Notes: generated by a model not told the origin, from the sequence alone. Shown: positions 26,150-36,204, counted from the stretch's first letter. The stretch: DNA of 64,000 nucleotides from Alteromonas oceanisediminis (GCF_018474025.1 NZ_JAHCTA010000006.1:249470-313469), one strand, 5' to 3'. Numbers and translations are program-made.

Positions 26150-28143
26150 TCACTAAACTGCTTGTTGCCAATCGTGGCGAAATTACCTGTCGGATCATCA
26201 AAACCGCCAAACGGTTGGGCATTGCTACTGTGGCGGTTTATTCCGACGCCGATGCGCAGGCTTTACACGTGCAATTAGCGGATGAAGCGGTACACATAGG
26301 CGGTTCTGCATCTAAAGACAGCTATTTGCGTGCCGACAAGATTATTGACGTCGCTAAACAAACCGGCGCGCAGGCGATTCACCCTGGATACGGTTTTTTA
26401 TCGGAGAACGCAGATTTTGCGTCGCGCTGCGCCAGCAATGAGCTCATTTTTGTCGGGCCTCCCGTCGGGGCCATTGAAGCAATGGGTTCAAAGTCAGCCG
26501 CGAAAACGATTATGGAAAAGGCCAACGTACCACTCGTTCCAGGTTATCACGGTGATGACCAGTCTGAACAACTGCTACTAAAATCTGCGCGAGAGATTGG
26601 TTTTCCCGTGCTGCTCAAAGCGGCGGCAGGCGGTGGCGGGAAAGGCATGCGTCAGGTGCATTCAGAGAGCGAATTTAATCAGGCATTAGGTGCGGCCAAA
26701 CGCGAAGCAATGGCCAGCTTTAACGACGACATCATGCTGGTTGAGAAGTACCTCACCCAGCCGCGTCACGTTGAAATTCAGGTATTTTGCGACGAGCATG
26801 GAAATGGGGTGTATCTATTTGAACGTGACTGTTCGGTGCAACGACGCCACCAAAAAGTGATTGAGGAAGCCCCGGCTCCCGGTATGAGTGCTTCGTTACG
26901 TCAGGAAATGGGCGAAGCAGCGCTAAAAGCTGCCAAAGCAATACAATACGTGGGCGCAGGCACGGTTGAGTTTTTGCTGGATCATGATGGGGCTTTCTAC
27001 TTCATGGAGATGAATACGCGCTTGCAGGTAGAGCACCCTGTGACTGAAATGATCACTGGGCAAGATCTGGTCGAATGGCAACTTCGGGTTGCCAGCGGTG
27101 AGCCGCTGCCTTTAGCGCAGGATGAACTCAAGATCCACGGGCACGCTTTTGAAGCTCGCATTTATGCTGAAGATCCCAATAACGAATTTCTGCCTGCAAC
27201 GGGCACATTATCCACCCTACGCCCTCCCGAAGAAAATCGCTACGTTCGAGTGGATACGGGTGTCGTGGAAGGTGACAGCGTCTCCGTATTCTACGATCCA
27301 ATGATTGCCAAGCTGATTGTGTGGGATGAAGATCGTGACAAAGCGCTGGAACGTTTGGGGATTGCGCTACGCGATTATCATATTCATGGCGTGGTCACCA
27401 ATATTGAGTTTTTGTATAACATCGCGACCTTCCCTGCCTTTAAAGCTGCTGATTTTACCACACGCTTCATTGAGCAACATTACGATAAATTATTCTCGAC
27501 CAGCCTATCGGACAATGACGAATTAGTTCCGTTTGCGGCGCTCTCAGTGTTGTTGAAACAGCACAATGCACATACTCGCTCAGGATGGCGATCTCCCGCA
27601 CTCATCTTTGACGGCTGGCGCGCAAATGAACGACACACTCAGCACATCACACTGTCTATGCAGGGGGAGGATGAGCTGGATATTATCGCCCAGTATGCGC
27701 CGAAACACCGCTTAGACACATGGAAAATTACCGTCAACGACCAGACGTACTTTTGCAGTGGCGAGCTCAACGACGGGCAACTTGATGCAACAATTGACGG
27801 GCACCGGCAACGTTTGACCGTCGCCAATGTTGATAATCACTACCATTTGTTTGGTGAAAAAAGTTCTCTCCAATTTACACAAGTGCTGCCTGATCTGGGA
27901 ATTGATACCGAACAGGATAGTGCCGGTGGTCTTACCGCTCCCATGAATGGCACTATCGTTTCACTACTCGTTGAAACCAACACAACGGTGGAAAAAGGGA
28001 CTCCATTGGTGATTATGGAGGCGATGAAGATGGAGCATACCATTAAGGCACCTGCGGCAGGCTCCGTGGCTGAGTTTTATTTCAGCGAAGGGCAATTAGT
28101 TGATGGTGGCGCTGCGTTACTGGATTTTAATGCCGATGAATGA
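26146..28143 (+). CDS. liuD: Methylcrotonyl-CoA carboxylase, biotin-containing (alpha) subunit
   Basis: 665 residues combining biotin carboxylase and biotin carrier. The N-terminal carboxylase has [43 protein letters not shown] (ATP-grasp glycine loop), and [18 protein letters not shown]. The C-terminal biotinyl domain has [11 protein letters not shown], with the biotin-accepting lysine about 37 residues from the end. With LiuB it forms the methylcrotonyl-CoA carboxylase holoenzyme in the cytoplasm. Overlaps liuC by 4 bp and liuE by about 14 bp. Confidence 0.96.
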   Translation: MITKLLVANRGEITCRIIKTAKRLGIATVAVYSDADAQALHVQLADEAVHIGGSASKDSYLRADKIIDVAKQTGAQAIHPGYGFLSENADFASRCASNELIFVGPPVGAIEAMGSKSAAKTIMEKANVPLVPGYHGDDQSEQLLLKSAREIGFPVLLKAAAGGGGKGMRQVHSESEFNQALGAAKREAMASFNDDIMLVEKYLTQPRHVEIQVFCDEHGNGVYLFERDCSVQRRHQKVIEEAPAPGMSASLRQEMGEAALKAAKAIQYVGAGTVEFLLDHDGAFYFMEMNTRLQVEHPVTEMITGQDLVEWQLRVASGEPLPLAQDELKIHGHAFEARIYAEDPNNEFLPATGTLSTLRPPEENRYVRVDTGVVEGDSVSVFYDPMIAKLIVWDEDRDKALERLGIALRDYHIHGVVTNIEFLYNIATFPAFKAADFTTRFIEQHYDKLFSTSLSDNDELVPFAALSVLLKQHNAHTRSGWRSPALIFDGWRANERHTQHITLSMQGEDELDIIAQYAPKHRLDTWKITVNDQTYFCSGELNDGQLDATIDGHRQRLTVANVDNHYHLFGEKSSLQFTQVLPDLGIDTEQDSAGGLTAPMNGTIVSLLVETNTTVEKGTPLVIMEAMKMEHTIKAPAAGSVAEFYFSEGQLVDGGAALLDFNADE

Positions 28144-29053
28144 TTTTCCCAGCACTGACCTACCCGCTCACGTCAGCCTATTCGAAGTTGGCCCACGCGA
28201 TGGTTTGCAAAACGAATCTTCTGTGATCGCATTGGAAGATAAAGTTCGTCTGATCCATGATCTTGCCGATGCGGGTGTGACCCGTATTGAAGGTGGAAGT
28301 TTTGTGTCACCCAAATGGGTTCCGCAAATGGCTGACAGTGCTGACGTGTTTGCCAGTATTTCGCGCCAACCCGGAGTGACTTATTCTGCACTTACGCCAA
28401 ACGTGAAGGGCTTCGAATCTGCCATGGCGGCAGGAGTTGATGAAGTTGCTATTTTTGGCGCTGCCTCAGAAGCATTCTCACAACGCAATATCAATTGCAC
28501 TATTGAAGAGAGCCTTAAGCGCTTTGACGACGTGATGAAGCTGGCGGTAAAACACAACATTCGTGTCAGGGGTTATGTTTCGTGCGTACTCGGCTGCCCT
28601 TACGAGGGCGATATAAGCAGTACTAAGGTTGCTCAGGTGAGTAAGCAACTCTACGAGATGGGCTGTTATGAGATCTCGCTTGGCGACACCATTGGCGTGG
28701 GTACGCCACGTAAAACAGCAAACATGCTGAACGCTGTTTTGGCACAGGTGCCACGCGACGCCGTCGCAGTGCACTTTCATGACACTTATGGTCAGGCACT
28801 GGCAAACCTGTTAGTTGCGCTAGAACACGGTATCTCCACCATCGATGCTGCAACAGCCGGTCTGGGTGGCTGCCCTTATGCCAAAGGGGCCAGCGGCAAC
28901 GTCGCGACTGAAGACGTGCTGTACATGTTACACGGGATGGGAATTACCACAGGCATTGAACTGGATAAGGTGGCCGCAGCAGGTATGCGCATTAGCGCCG
29001 CGTTAGGAAAGCCGAATCAATCCAAGGTCGCTAACGCAATTACACCAGCGTAG
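28130..29053 (+). CDS. liuE: Hydroxymethylglutaryl-CoA lyase
   Basis: About 307 residues. Splits HMG-CoA into acetoacetate and acetyl-CoA, the last liu step. The TIM-barrel motifs are [15 protein letters not shown] (catalytic Arg and Asp), [40 protein letters not shown] (metal-binding His), and [19 protein letters not shown] with the active-site Cys. The start lies inside the end of liuD: ATG at 28130 or 28136, both giving the family's N-terminus; earlier starts would overlap more. Last gene of the liu operon; an oppositely oriented MFS gene ends 7 bp later. Confidence 0.95.
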   Translation: MPMNDFPSTDLPAHVSLFEVGPRDGLQNESSVIALEDKVRLIHDLADAGVTRIEGGSFVSPKWVPQMADSADVFASISRQPGVTYSALTPNVKGFESAMAAGVDEVAIFGAASEAFSQRNINCTIEESLKRFDDVMKLAVKHNIRVRGYVSCVLGCPYEGDISSTKVAQVSKQLYEMGCYEISLGDTIGVGTPRKTANMLNAVLAQVPRDAVAVHFHDTYGQALANLLVALEHGISTIDAATAGLGGCPYAKGASGNVATEDVLYMLHGMGITTGIELDKVAAAGMRISAALGKPNQSKVANAITPA

Positions 29054-29059
29054 GGCGTG

Positions 29060-30277
29060 TTACTCTTTTTCTGGCGCGAGCAGAAACGTACTGACCACAC
29101 CGACCGCCAGCATGGCGGTCATTACCCACACCACATTCTCGCCTATCTGAGTTTGCATGACAGCATATAGGCTGCCTAACAGTATCAGCACCACACCAAT
29201 GAGTGAGTTGGCACTGCCAACCAGTTCGGTTCTCTCTTGACCCGTCTTGATATCCAGTGTGTACGTTTTGCGTGCAGTCCTGACCCCAGTGTGCGCCACA
29301 GATAAAAGAAAAAACAGTAACGCCGATAGCCAGAGAGAATCAGGCACTAGCCACATAAGGCCGACACAGGCGATGATTGCCATAATACCAGCCAATCTCA
29401 GCGTTGAGCGCGCGCTGCGATCAGCTAAGCGCCCCCAAATCTTGGCACTTAACAATGCAGCCAATGCTTCGGCGGCGAGATAGTATGCCATTAACTGCTT
29501 CGCCTCAAACTGGCTGGTAAGCATAAAATACGGGGCAACCAAAGCACTGTGCACAAACACGCTGCGTACGGCGATAAATACCCAGGCTTCGTTGTCTAAA
29601 TCGGGAATAATGTTTTGCCACCAGTGTGCATGATAATCGGTCGACTGAGTGCTCTGTTCATTGGCAACGACGGTTTTCACGGGCCACATTAGCAGCAAGG
29701 TGACAGTGAAGAAGCTGATTGCAGTCAGCACAATAAGCATGACGGCGGTGGTGGTTTGAGCTTGTTGAAACCACACAATTGGCGCAGCGATGATCAACGT
29801 GATCAAACCTGACAACATACTCGCTCGGCCAATTAAGTCGCCTCGATGGCCCTTCGACACGGTATCAGCCTGAATATCTTTGAAGGTCAGCGAGCAACAG
29901 GAACGGCCCACACTAAAAACCAGTAGAAACGCCAAAATCACGAAACCAATCAACGCCTTATCAACCTGACTACGGCCTATCAAATCTTGGTAGGTCAGGA
30001 ATGAGGTCATCAGAATAGCGCTCATTGCCGCAATTTGCAGCAGCATGCCCAATCGCCAGGTTTTGTAACGATTAGGGTGGCGACGTAAATAGACACTTAA
30101 AAACCCCTGAGGGATCAGCGCGAAAGCTTCACGTATAGGGACAAGCCAAGCGACTACCCAGGGTGCCAGGCCTATACCTAGCACTAAGCTGGGTAGGATT
30201 GTTTTGGGCGATACTAATACGTCAGCACCTTTATTGGCGGTCAGCGCCGCCAATAATCTCATCACTGCCTGACTCAT
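29060..30277 (-). CDS. Major facilitator superfamily transporter
   Basis: 405 residues with about 10-12 hydrophobic helices. The cytoplasmic loop between halves (MWPVKTVVANEQSTQSTDYHAHWW) and the charged motif IWGRLADRSARSTL after it resemble the MFS A-motif in the second half. The first half carries LRRHPNRYKTWRLG at the equivalent loop. The substrate cannot be inferred. It lies 37 bp downstream of the desaturase gene on the same strand and may be the third gene of an SRPBCC-desaturase-MFS unit. Confidence 0.75.
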   Translation of the reverse strand: MSQAVMRLLAALTANKGADVLVSPKTILPSLVLGIGLAPWVVAWLVPIREAFALIPQGFLSVYLRRHPNRYKTWRLGMLLQIAAMSAILMTSFLTYQDLIGRSQVDKALIGFVILAFLLVFSVGRSCCSLTFKDIQADTVSKGHRGDLIGRASMLSGLITLIIAAPIVWFQQAQTTTAVMLIVLTAISFFTVTLLLMWPVKTVVANEQSTQSTDYHAHWWQNIIPDLDNEAWVFIAVRSVFVHSALVAPYFMLTSQFEAKQLMAYYLAAEALAALLSAKIWGRLADRSARSTLRLAGIMAIIACVGLMWLVPDSLWLSALLFFLLSVAHTGVRTARKTYTLDIKTGQERTELVGSANSLIGVVLILLGSLYAVMQTQIGENVVWVMTAMLAVGVVSTFLLAPEKE

Positions 30278-30314
30278 TCAATATCCTGTGATAAACACCT
30301 GCTATCAATAAGGA

Positions 30315-31268
30315 TTAGGCTAACTTTCGGATCACCGCCCAGTAATCTGGCAGTATTTCGGCTCCCTCAAGTGCATTGTGCTCGATCAGGTACCGATGTA
30401 ATGCTGGAAGGTTGTAGGGCGGCACCTGCGGCAGCCAGTGATGCTCAATATGATAGTTCACATGATTAGGCGCAACGGTTAAACGCGCTAACCAACTGGC
30501 AGTTACCGTCCGCGCATGTAGGCGAGGGTCAGCATCGAGCAAATTGGGAACAGCGGCATGTTCAGCGGCATTTCGGATACGTGAAAAGAGTGAGAACGTC
30601 GTCAAATACGCAGCCCACCACACCCCATAGAGCCACGTCTGCCCGAGCACGAGGAGGATGCTGACAAACAGTGCGTGTACCATAACGGCGCGGTACAGAT
30701 TAACCGCAAGGTTTCGAATTACTTCGGTCAACGACAGCCCACGTTTTGCGTTAACCGACTTGTAGGCCATGTCGTAATTCACAACACCTGCGTGCATCAT
30801 CAACAAAATTCCGATATTTTTCAGGCCCGTTATCCCGACGATATCGCGGAAAAATTTGCGCAAAACACTGCGCTGCTGAACCGGATAAGGCGCATAGTTG
30901 GGATAATCGGGATCGTGTGTAGTACCTGCCTTTGCATGATGCTTGAGGTGGTACGTACGGTAGCCTTCAAACTGGGCCAATAGAGGAGCCGCACACAACC
31001 ACTCGCCGGCCAATGTATTGTACGACTTTGTTTTAAACAACGCGTTGTGCGCACAATCGTGCATCAGTATTCCAAGACCCAACTGGCGGTTACCCAGTAA
31101 CACTACAGCAACCAGCAGCGCCCACCATTGCTCAATCAGGACAGGAATACTTAACGCCAACACAATCAACGCATAGTTTACCAACAGCATACTCAGCGCC
31201 TTTGCATCTGAGCGTTGCATAAAGGGTCTAAGTGTTAAATGACGCAACTGTTGCTGGTAAGACTGCAT
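30315..31268 (-). CDS. Membrane fatty acid desaturase family protein
   Basis: 317 residues with the three histidine boxes of membrane di-iron desaturases: HDCAHNALF, HLKHHAKAGTTHDPD, and NYHIEHHWLPQVPPYNLPALH. Hydrophobic pairs of helices lie before, between and after these boxes (LLVNYALIVLALSIPVLI, WWALLVAVVLLG, AVMVHALFVSILLVLG). Related proteins include fatty-acid desaturases and hydroxylases; the regiochemistry is not readable. It follows the SRPBCC protein by 12 bp and precedes the MFS gene, suggesting one operon. Confidence 0.87.
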   Translation of the reverse strand: MQSYQQQLRHLTLRPFMQRSDAKALSMLLVNYALIVLALSIPVLIEQWWALLVAVVLLGNRQLGLGILMHDCAHNALFKTKSYNTLAGEWLCAAPLLAQFEGYRTYHLKHHAKAGTTHDPDYPNYAPYPVQQRSVLRKFFRDIVGITGLKNIGILLMMHAGVVNYDMAYKSVNAKRGLSLTEVIRNLAVNLYRAVMVHALFVSILLVLGQTWLYGVWWAAYLTTFSLFSRIRNAAEHAAVPNLLDADPRLHARTVTASWLARLTVAPNHVNYHIEHHWLPQVPPYNLPALHRYLIEHNALEGAEILPDYWAVIRKLA

Positions 31269-31280
31269 TGTTTAACTCCA

Positions 31281-31817
31281 TTAGGTAATTTTATTTTCAC
31301 TCACCGTTTTCAGGTTGGCGAGCCCATCTTCAAAATCGGGGCCAATCAGGCTATCCATAAATAGCGCGAAATAGCGATATACAATGTTACTGCCGACATC
31401 ACCGTAATCTCGCCATGTGACGCGTGTCCCAGCATCAATAGGCTCTAACGTCAATTCTCCCTGCGACGCCATGTCCATATCAGGAAACCGAAGCGCATAG
31501 GTTACGTTGCGATTATGTTCCAATGCGGTAATTTCCATTTCACCATTCCCTTCGGTCTCGCTTTTCCACGCTGAACGCATTCCCACCGCGCGATCTGGCC
31601 CGGCATATGTCACCACCATGTTAGGATCGCGCTTGAACCACACTCCCCAACTTTGCCATTCCTGCAAATCGACGATATTTTCGTACACGGTACTGGGTTC
31701 TGCTTCAATCACCACAGTTCGTTTCACCTCGAAGGAGGACGGTAACAACAGACCCACCACAATAAACGCCATAAATATCAGTGCGATACCAATAACCAGT
31801 TTCTTGAGCACAGCCAT
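31281..31817 (-). CDS. Membrane-anchored SRPBCC-fold protein
   Basis: About 178 residues. One N-terminal hydrophobic helix (LVIGIALIFMAFIVVGLLL) is followed by a START/SRPBCC ligand-binding domain (FEVKRTVVIEAEPSTVYENIVDL, QEWQSWGVWF, GELTLEPIDAGTRVTWRD). Such domains bind hydrophobic ligands in a deep pocket; the ligand is unknown. AAGGAG 8 nt before the ATG at 31817 fixes the start. First gene of a probable three-gene unit with a desaturase and an MFS transporter, so lipid binding is a reasonable guess. Confidence 0.75.
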   Translation of the reverse strand: MAVLKKLVIGIALIFMAFIVVGLLLPSSFEVKRTVVIEAEPSTVYENIVDLQEWQSWGVWFKRDPNMVVTYAGPDRAVGMRSAWKSETEGNGEMEITALEHNRNVTYALRFPDMDMASQGELTLEPIDAGTRVTWRDYGDVGSNIVYRYFALFMDSLIGPDFEDGLANLKTVSENKIT

Positions 31818-31897
31818 TCTCTCATCTCCTTCGCATGCACGCATAATTCGTATGGAATAGTTTATAACAACTTATTAACACAGCCAATCGGATTATC

Positions 31898-32854
31898 TTA
31901 CGGCGCTCTACTTAGCAGACTGATAACCCGGCTCAAAACGCTGTCAGCGTCAACGCGTTTGACCACCTCAACAACCCGATACGGCACACTCTGACGATCC
32001 GACTCACCGACTGGGTAGATGCGCCCGGCACTGGGCTCAGCTACCGATACGGCTAACGGTAGCGTCGCGATTTCAACGCCATCAAGCTGATCATCCAGCA
32101 TCAACGTCGCGAGCACATCCCACATATAGTAGGTAAATTCGTAGCTAGGTAAGTTATTGGTCGTCATCGCCCAAAACTGCCCTGCCAAATCACACAACCC
32201 TTGATCGCTGTTCAACGCGAGTGTGTACAAAAAATCGCGTCCGATGGGCAATTGGTTGGTGGCATCCAAGGGAACTAAAAGCAAGGGAATGTCAGCAGCG
32301 AGCAACTTTTGCGTCGCGGCGGGATCCCAAAATGCATTCCATTCAGCGCTGCCATCATGGTTATAAGTAACCACATTGCCTCTCGTTTCAATGGCACCGC
32401 CCATCCACACAACCCGAGCGATATTCTCTACTGAGCGACACTGTTGCAACGCCCCAATAACATGACTACACGGCCCGGTAGCCAGAATATGTAAGTTGGG
32501 CGTTTGCTCAATAACACGCGACATCATGGCCAGCGCATCCGGCTCAACGGGCGGCATATCACTGACATCTGTGCGCAGCATTGTGGGTAAGTAGTTGCAG
32601 ATTTTTGGTTGCGCCCGCCACTCAGCAGGAAACGCATTTACGCCGCGCTTATCGCCTATCGAAACAGGCACTTGCGTATTGCCAGTCAATGTTAATAGCT
32701 TTTGCGTACTGATGAGCGCATCGCTCGCGTAGCAGTCTGCCGGCGTGATACAAATTGCCTTTAATTCCACATGTGGCATTTGCAGCAGCAACATCAAAGA
32801 AATTAAATCATCGATGCCACCATCGTGATCGAAAAGCACCGCTATTTTGTTCAT
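31898..32854 (-). CDS. Nucleoside hydrolase, IAG-type
   Basis: 318 residues. Nucleoside hydrolases split the N-glycosidic bond of ribonucleosides using a calcium held by an N-terminal Asp cluster. Here that cluster reads FDHDGGIDDLISL rather than the DTDPGIDD common in bacterial RihA/B/C. The DHDG form, along with CITPADCY, MGGAIETRGNV and DGSAEWNAFWDPAAT, recalls the inosine-adenosine-guanosine-preferring enzyme of trypanosomes (from memory). Purine specificity is therefore likely but unproven. A phosphoribosyltransferase at 46.7-47.3 kb could use freed bases. It is divergent from glgC across a 52-nt hairpin. Confidence 0.85.
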   Translation of the reverse strand: MNKIAVLFDHDGGIDDLISLMLLLQMPHVELKAICITPADCYASDALISTQKLLTLTGNTQVPVSIGDKRGVNAFPAEWRAQPKICNYLPTMLRTDVSDMPPVEPDALAMMSRVIEQTPNLHILATGPCSHVIGALQQCRSVENIARVVWMGGAIETRGNVVTYNHDGSAEWNAFWDPAATQKLLAADIPLLLVPLDATNQLPIGRDFLYTLALNSDQGLCDLAGQFWAMTTNNLPSYEFTYYMWDVLATLMLDDQLDGVEIATLPLAVSVAEPSAGRIYPVGESDRQSVPYRVVEVVKRVDADSVLSRVISLLSRAP

Positions 32855-32872
32855 TTTTCAATCCTTATCGCA

Positions 32873-32924
32873 AGGGTCTATTGATCTCGGCTGTTCAATT
32901 TTGCAGCAACGAGCAATAGACCCT
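32873..32924. repeat. 52-nt bulged hairpin in the nucleoside hydrolase-glgC gap
   Basis: Arms AGGGTCTATTG (32873-32883) and CAATAGACCCT (32914-32924) pair perfectly over 11 bp. Inside them, CTCG (32886-32889) pairs with CGAG (32910-32913) after an unpaired AT on the left, and GCTG (32890-32893) pairs with CAGC (32904-32907) after an unpaired AA on the right, leaving a 10-nt loop. No T-run follows, so it is not a standard terminator. A REP/MITE-like element or an RNA leader structure are the options. It lacks the GTT/AAC ends of integron attC sites. Confidence 0.8.
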
Positions 32925-32960
32925 AGCCTTTGATCACAAGCTGTGTAGTATGGTTGTTAT

Positions 32961-34247
32961 ATGACTGTTACCGAGAGCCGCCTAATGTCAGACACGAAAA
33001 CACGCTATATCAGTAACCTAACAAAGGAAACCTATGCGCTTATATTAGCCGGAGGCAGAGGCTCCAGGCTACACGAACTGACTGACTGGCGTGCTAAGCC
33101 GGCACTGTATTTTGGTGGCAAGTTTCGCATCATTGATTTCCCTCTGTCGAACTGTATTAATTCCGGTATCCGCAAAGTGGGTGTGGTCACCCAGTATAAG
33201 TCTCACTCCTTGATCCGTCATCTTGTGCGTGGTTGGGGGCATTTTAAAAAGGAACTGGGCGAATCAATTGAGATTTTGCCCGCCTCTCAGCGTTTTTCTG
33301 AAAGCTGGTATGAAGGCACAGCCGATGCTGTGTTTCAAAACATCGATATTATTCGAGATGAATTACCGAAATACGTGATGATCCTGTCAGGCGACCATAT
33401 TTACCGAATGGATTATGGCGCAATGCTCGCAGCTCATGAAGAAAGTGGCGCAAAAATGACGGTTAGCTGCATGTCCGTGCCGGTTGAGGAAGCCGCGAAT
33501 GCATTTGGGGTACTTTCTGTGGACGAGAATATGCGCATATTGGGTTTTGAAGAGAAACCAGCACACCCCACTCCACTGCCCGATGATCCCAGTCGCTGTT
33601 TGGCCTCGATGGGAAACTATGTCTTCAATACAGAATTTTTATTTAAAGAACTAAAACGTGATTCTGAAAACTCCGGTAGCCAGCGTGATTTTGGGAAAGA
33701 CATTATTCCCTCAATTATCGCCGACCATCCCGTTTATGCCTACCCGTTCGCAGAGGGTGATGCCGGTGCTAACTATTGGCGAGACGTCGGTACGCTAGAC
33801 TCGTTTTGGGAGGCAAACATGGAATTGGTTTCACCGGTTCCTGCGCTGAATCTGTACGACCGTCGCTGGCCAATCTGGACCTATCAAGAACAATTGCCAC
33901 CCGCCAAATTCGTATGGGAAGAACAAGACCGGCGTGGCGAGGCGATTAATTCTGTAGTGTCTGGCGGTTGCATTGTTTCAGGCGCCACACTGCGCCGTAG
34001 CCTGTGTTTTTCCAATGTGCGAGTGCATTCGTACAGTCAAATTGAAGAAACGGTAATTTTACCTGATGTGGAGATCAAACGGCACTGCAAGGTCAAAAAG
34101 GCGATACTCGACCGCGGTTGTGTATTACCAGAGGGCACAGTTATTGGCTATAACCATGATGAAGATCGCGCGCGAGGATTTAGGGTGTCGGAGAAGGGCG
34201 TAGTGCTTGTCACTCGCGGAATGTTAGGGCAACCGGTCGGTTTCTAA
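32961..34247 (+). CDS. glgC: Glucose-1-phosphate adenylyltransferase (ADP-glucose pyrophosphorylase)
   Basis: 428 residues. Makes ADP-glucose from ATP and glucose-1-phosphate, the committed step of bacterial glycogen synthesis. Motifs: [16 protein letters not shown] (nucleotide-binding loop), [34 protein letters not shown] (with the sugar-phosphate lysine), [17 protein letters not shown], and a C-terminal left-handed beta-helix with the allosteric site. The start could be ATG 32961 or ATG 32985; neither has a good ribosome-binding site. No glgA, glgB or glgP lies in this window, so the gene stands apart from a glg operon. It overlaps the convergent hydrolase gene by 4 bp. Confidence 0.95.
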   Translation: MTVTESRLMSDTKTRYISNLTKETYALILAGGRGSRLHELTDWRAKPALYFGGKFRIIDFPLSNCINSGIRKVGVVTQYKSHSLIRHLVRGWGHFKKELGESIEILPASQRFSESWYEGTADAVFQNIDIIRDELPKYVMILSGDHIYRMDYGAMLAAHEESGAKMTVSCMSVPVEEAANAFGVLSVDENMRILGFEEKPAHPTPLPDDPSRCLASMGNYVFNTEFLFKELKRDSENSGSQRDFGKDIIPSIIADHPVYAYPFAEGDAGANYWRDVGTLDSFWEANMELVSPVPALNLYDRRWPIWTYQEQLPPAKFVWEEQDRRGEAINSVVSGGCIVSGATLRRSLCFSNVRVHSYSQIEETVILPDVEIKRHCKVKKAILDRGCVLPEGTVIGYNHDEDRARGFRVSEKGVVLVTRGMLGQPVGF

Positions 34248-35050
34248 CCCCCTGAACCTGACATTGCGTTGATTGCAGTGACCACTGCATCAGCGCTTTC
34301 TTTTGGGTTTTCCAGTGGAAACATGTGCCCGCCTGACGCTGTCATGTGCGTTAAATGATTATCCTTGATAAAGGCTTTTCGCAGTAAGGGTAAACACACT
34401 TGCGTATGAGACCCTGTTATAAGGGTTGCTGGGCATTTCAACTTCCCTGAGTATTGATGCAAGTTGTGCGGCACGGTACGAAATACCCTTGCCTCAATAT
34501 CAGGGTCAAAGTTTAGCTCATAGCCGTGTTCATGTTCATCGATAACCGCATTCACGTAATCGTTAATGCAGTCTCTGTCCATGTCTTTAAAAAGTCCCTT
34601 ATTGGCAAAATACGCCACCAGATCAGTGCCCTTCGGCCACTTTCGTCTGCGTATCTCCGCTAAATCTGCGGGCGTAATCTTATTCATCAGCCTACCGCGT
34701 TTCGCCAATGCGACCAGATAACGACTGAAACCACTCACGAGAGGAGGATCTAACATCACCAATCCGCTAAACCGGGCAGGCTCAAGACAGGCGGCAATAT
34801 AGGAAATCACCGCCCCAAACGAATGCCCTACCGCAACCACCTTGTCATTAGGTGCTACCTGCGACAGGTAGTCAATGAGTTCACGCGCCTGGCTGTGCCA
34901 ATTATCTGATACTGGAAACCGTTCGGAATGACAAAACTTGTGGTGAGCATGCACTGTGTATCCGCTTGGCAGCGCATTGAAGAATTTGCGATAACTACCG
35001 GCTGGAAAGCCATTAGCGTGCGCAAAGTGCAGGATACCTTTTTGTACCAT
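34244..35050 (-). CDS. Alpha/beta hydrolase
   Basis: About 268 residues. It has [16 protein letters not shown] near the N-terminus (oxyanion region), [12 protein letters not shown] with the nucleophilic Ser, [11 protein letters not shown] and a late [10 protein letters not shown] with the catalytic His. No signal peptide is seen, so it is cytoplasmic. The substrate is unknown; esterase or hydrolase of a lipid-derived compound is plausible given its neighbours. AAAAGG lies 7 nt before the ATG at 35050, overlapping the end of the AraC gene, so the two are translationally linked. Confidence 0.8.
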   Translation of the reverse strand: MVQKGILHFAHANGFPAGSYRKFFNALPSGYTVHAHHKFCHSERFPVSDNWHSQARELIDYLSQVAPNDKVVAVGHSFGAVISYIAACLEPARFSGLVMLDPPLVSGFSRYLVALAKRGRLMNKITPADLAEIRRRKWPKGTDLVAYFANKGLFKDMDRDCINDYVNAVIDEHEHGYELNFDPDIEARVFRTVPHNLHQYSGKLKCPATLITGSHTQVCLPLLRKAFIKDNHLTHMTASGGHMFPLENPKESADAVVTAINAMSGSGG

Positions 35051-35054
35051 TCGT

Positions 35055-36125
35055 TTACCTTTTCGGTGGCGGTTGTTGCTGAACAAACTGCTGAGGACTA
35101 ACGCCCATCCAGCGCTTGAATGCGCGGCGGAAATTGGCGACATCGGAATAGCCTAACCGATAGGCGACCGACTTGATAGTCTCACCATGTTCTCGCAAAT
35201 ATTGTTGCGCTAATGCACACAGCGTTTCATCCACGATGTGCTTAAATTGAGTTCCTTCCGCGCGTAGATAACGGTGTAAGGTTCGCGAACTTAAATTTAA
35301 TGATGCGGCAATCTGGCTGATATCAGGGTACGTATCTGGTTGACGAATGATTTCCATCAATACTCTGCTTCGCCATGTTGCATGAATTGAGACGCTGGCT
35401 AATTCCTGTTCACAAAACTGACGGGCCTGCAGCAAACTGTGTTGGTCCACTGCCCGTAATTGCTCATCAACCGCCTCATTCGCTAACATAATCACGGTTG
35501 TCATGCGTGAGAATTGAAGGCGGCAATTGAACAGTTGGCGGTATTTTTCCACATAGTCAGGTTGCGGGTAATTGAACTGTACGCCGCTGATGACTGATCT
35601 ATCGGCCAACGATTTGCGCGCGGAATTCACTACCCGACCACCGGCCGTTTGCAGGGTGGAAATGAGCGTCGCCACCAACACTTCCGTGAGAGGACGCAGT
35701 ATCTCAAGCGAAGTCACATTGCTGTCCAGTATCACACGTGTACTTGTCTTCCCTCGCTCTACCCGCAATTCAAACAATGGTGTGCGCGTGACTAAATAGC
35801 GATGAAAAAAACTTAACATTTCACGGATACTGCCACAGTTAAGTAGCGCAAAACCCAGAGCGCCATGATGGTTAATCGACAATTGCGCGCCGACGATCAA
35901 ACCAAGGTGGGGCAATTTAGACAACGAAATCGCGCGTGTGATTAATGTGCAATAGGTATCAAACGAGACCATACATTGGGCGTCCAATAATGAAGCCTCG
36001 GTTAGCCCCTCGGCCTGCAACCAGTGTTCGACCGAAATGTGGTGACTGCGCAAAATATCCGCCACATGATTCAAGTAGTTGAGCGTCACGCGCGTGTTAT
36101 TCAGAGTCGGTTGAAAGTGGCTCAT
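35055..36125 (-). CDS. AraC/XylS-family transcriptional regulator, possible alkB regulator
   Basis: 356 residues. A long N-terminal sensing domain of the OruR/arabinose-binding-like type (HHGALGFALLNCGSIREMLSFFHRY, VRTPLFELR-like segment) precedes a C-terminal pair of helix-turn-helices (YPDISQIAASLNLSSRTLHRYL and IKSVAYRLGYSDVANFRRAFKRWMG). The Acinetobacter alkane regulator AlkR belongs to this group, and here the gene is divergent from an alkB homolog, so control of alkB is likely by context. It is followed by an alpha/beta hydrolase 4 bp downstream. Confidence 0.88.
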   Translation of the reverse strand: MSHFQPTLNNTRVTLNYLNHVADILRSHHISVEHWLQAEGLTEASLLDAQCMVSFDTYCTLITRAISLSKLPHLGLIVGAQLSINHHGALGFALLNCGSIREMLSFFHRYLVTRTPLFELRVERGKTSTRVILDSNVTSLEILRPLTEVLVATLISTLQTAGGRVVNSARKSLADRSVISGVQFNYPQPDYVEKYRQLFNCRLQFSRMTTVIMLANEAVDEQLRAVDQHSLLQARQFCEQELASVSIHATWRSRVLMEIIRQPDTYPDISQIAASLNLSSRTLHRYLRAEGTQFKHIVDETLCALAQQYLREHGETIKSVAYRLGYSDVANFRRAFKRWMGVSPQQFVQQQPPPKR

Positions 36126-36169
36126 GTTAATTCTTTACAAAGTACCTTGGGCTACCATGCCTCAACAAA

Positions 36170-36204
36170 GGGGTCATTAACAGCCACTGGCAGTAAATGA
36201 CCCC
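36170..36204. repeat. 35-bp near-perfect palindrome between the AraC gene and alkB
   Basis: GGGGTCATT (36170-36178) pairs with AATGACCCC (36196-36204). Inside, an A/A mismatch, AC/GT, another A/A mismatch, and GCC/GGC close on an ACT loop, so the whole 35 bp folds as one hairpin with two symmetric mismatches. It lies 45 bp from the AraC start and 78 bp from alkB. AraC proteins normally bind direct repeats, so this is not an obvious AraC operator. No T-run follows. Confidence 0.8.

Noticed and set aside
32873..32924. Hairpin as an integron attC site
   Set aside because: It has extrahelical bases like attC, but the ends lack the GTT...AAC core sites, and there is no integrase or cassette array nearby.
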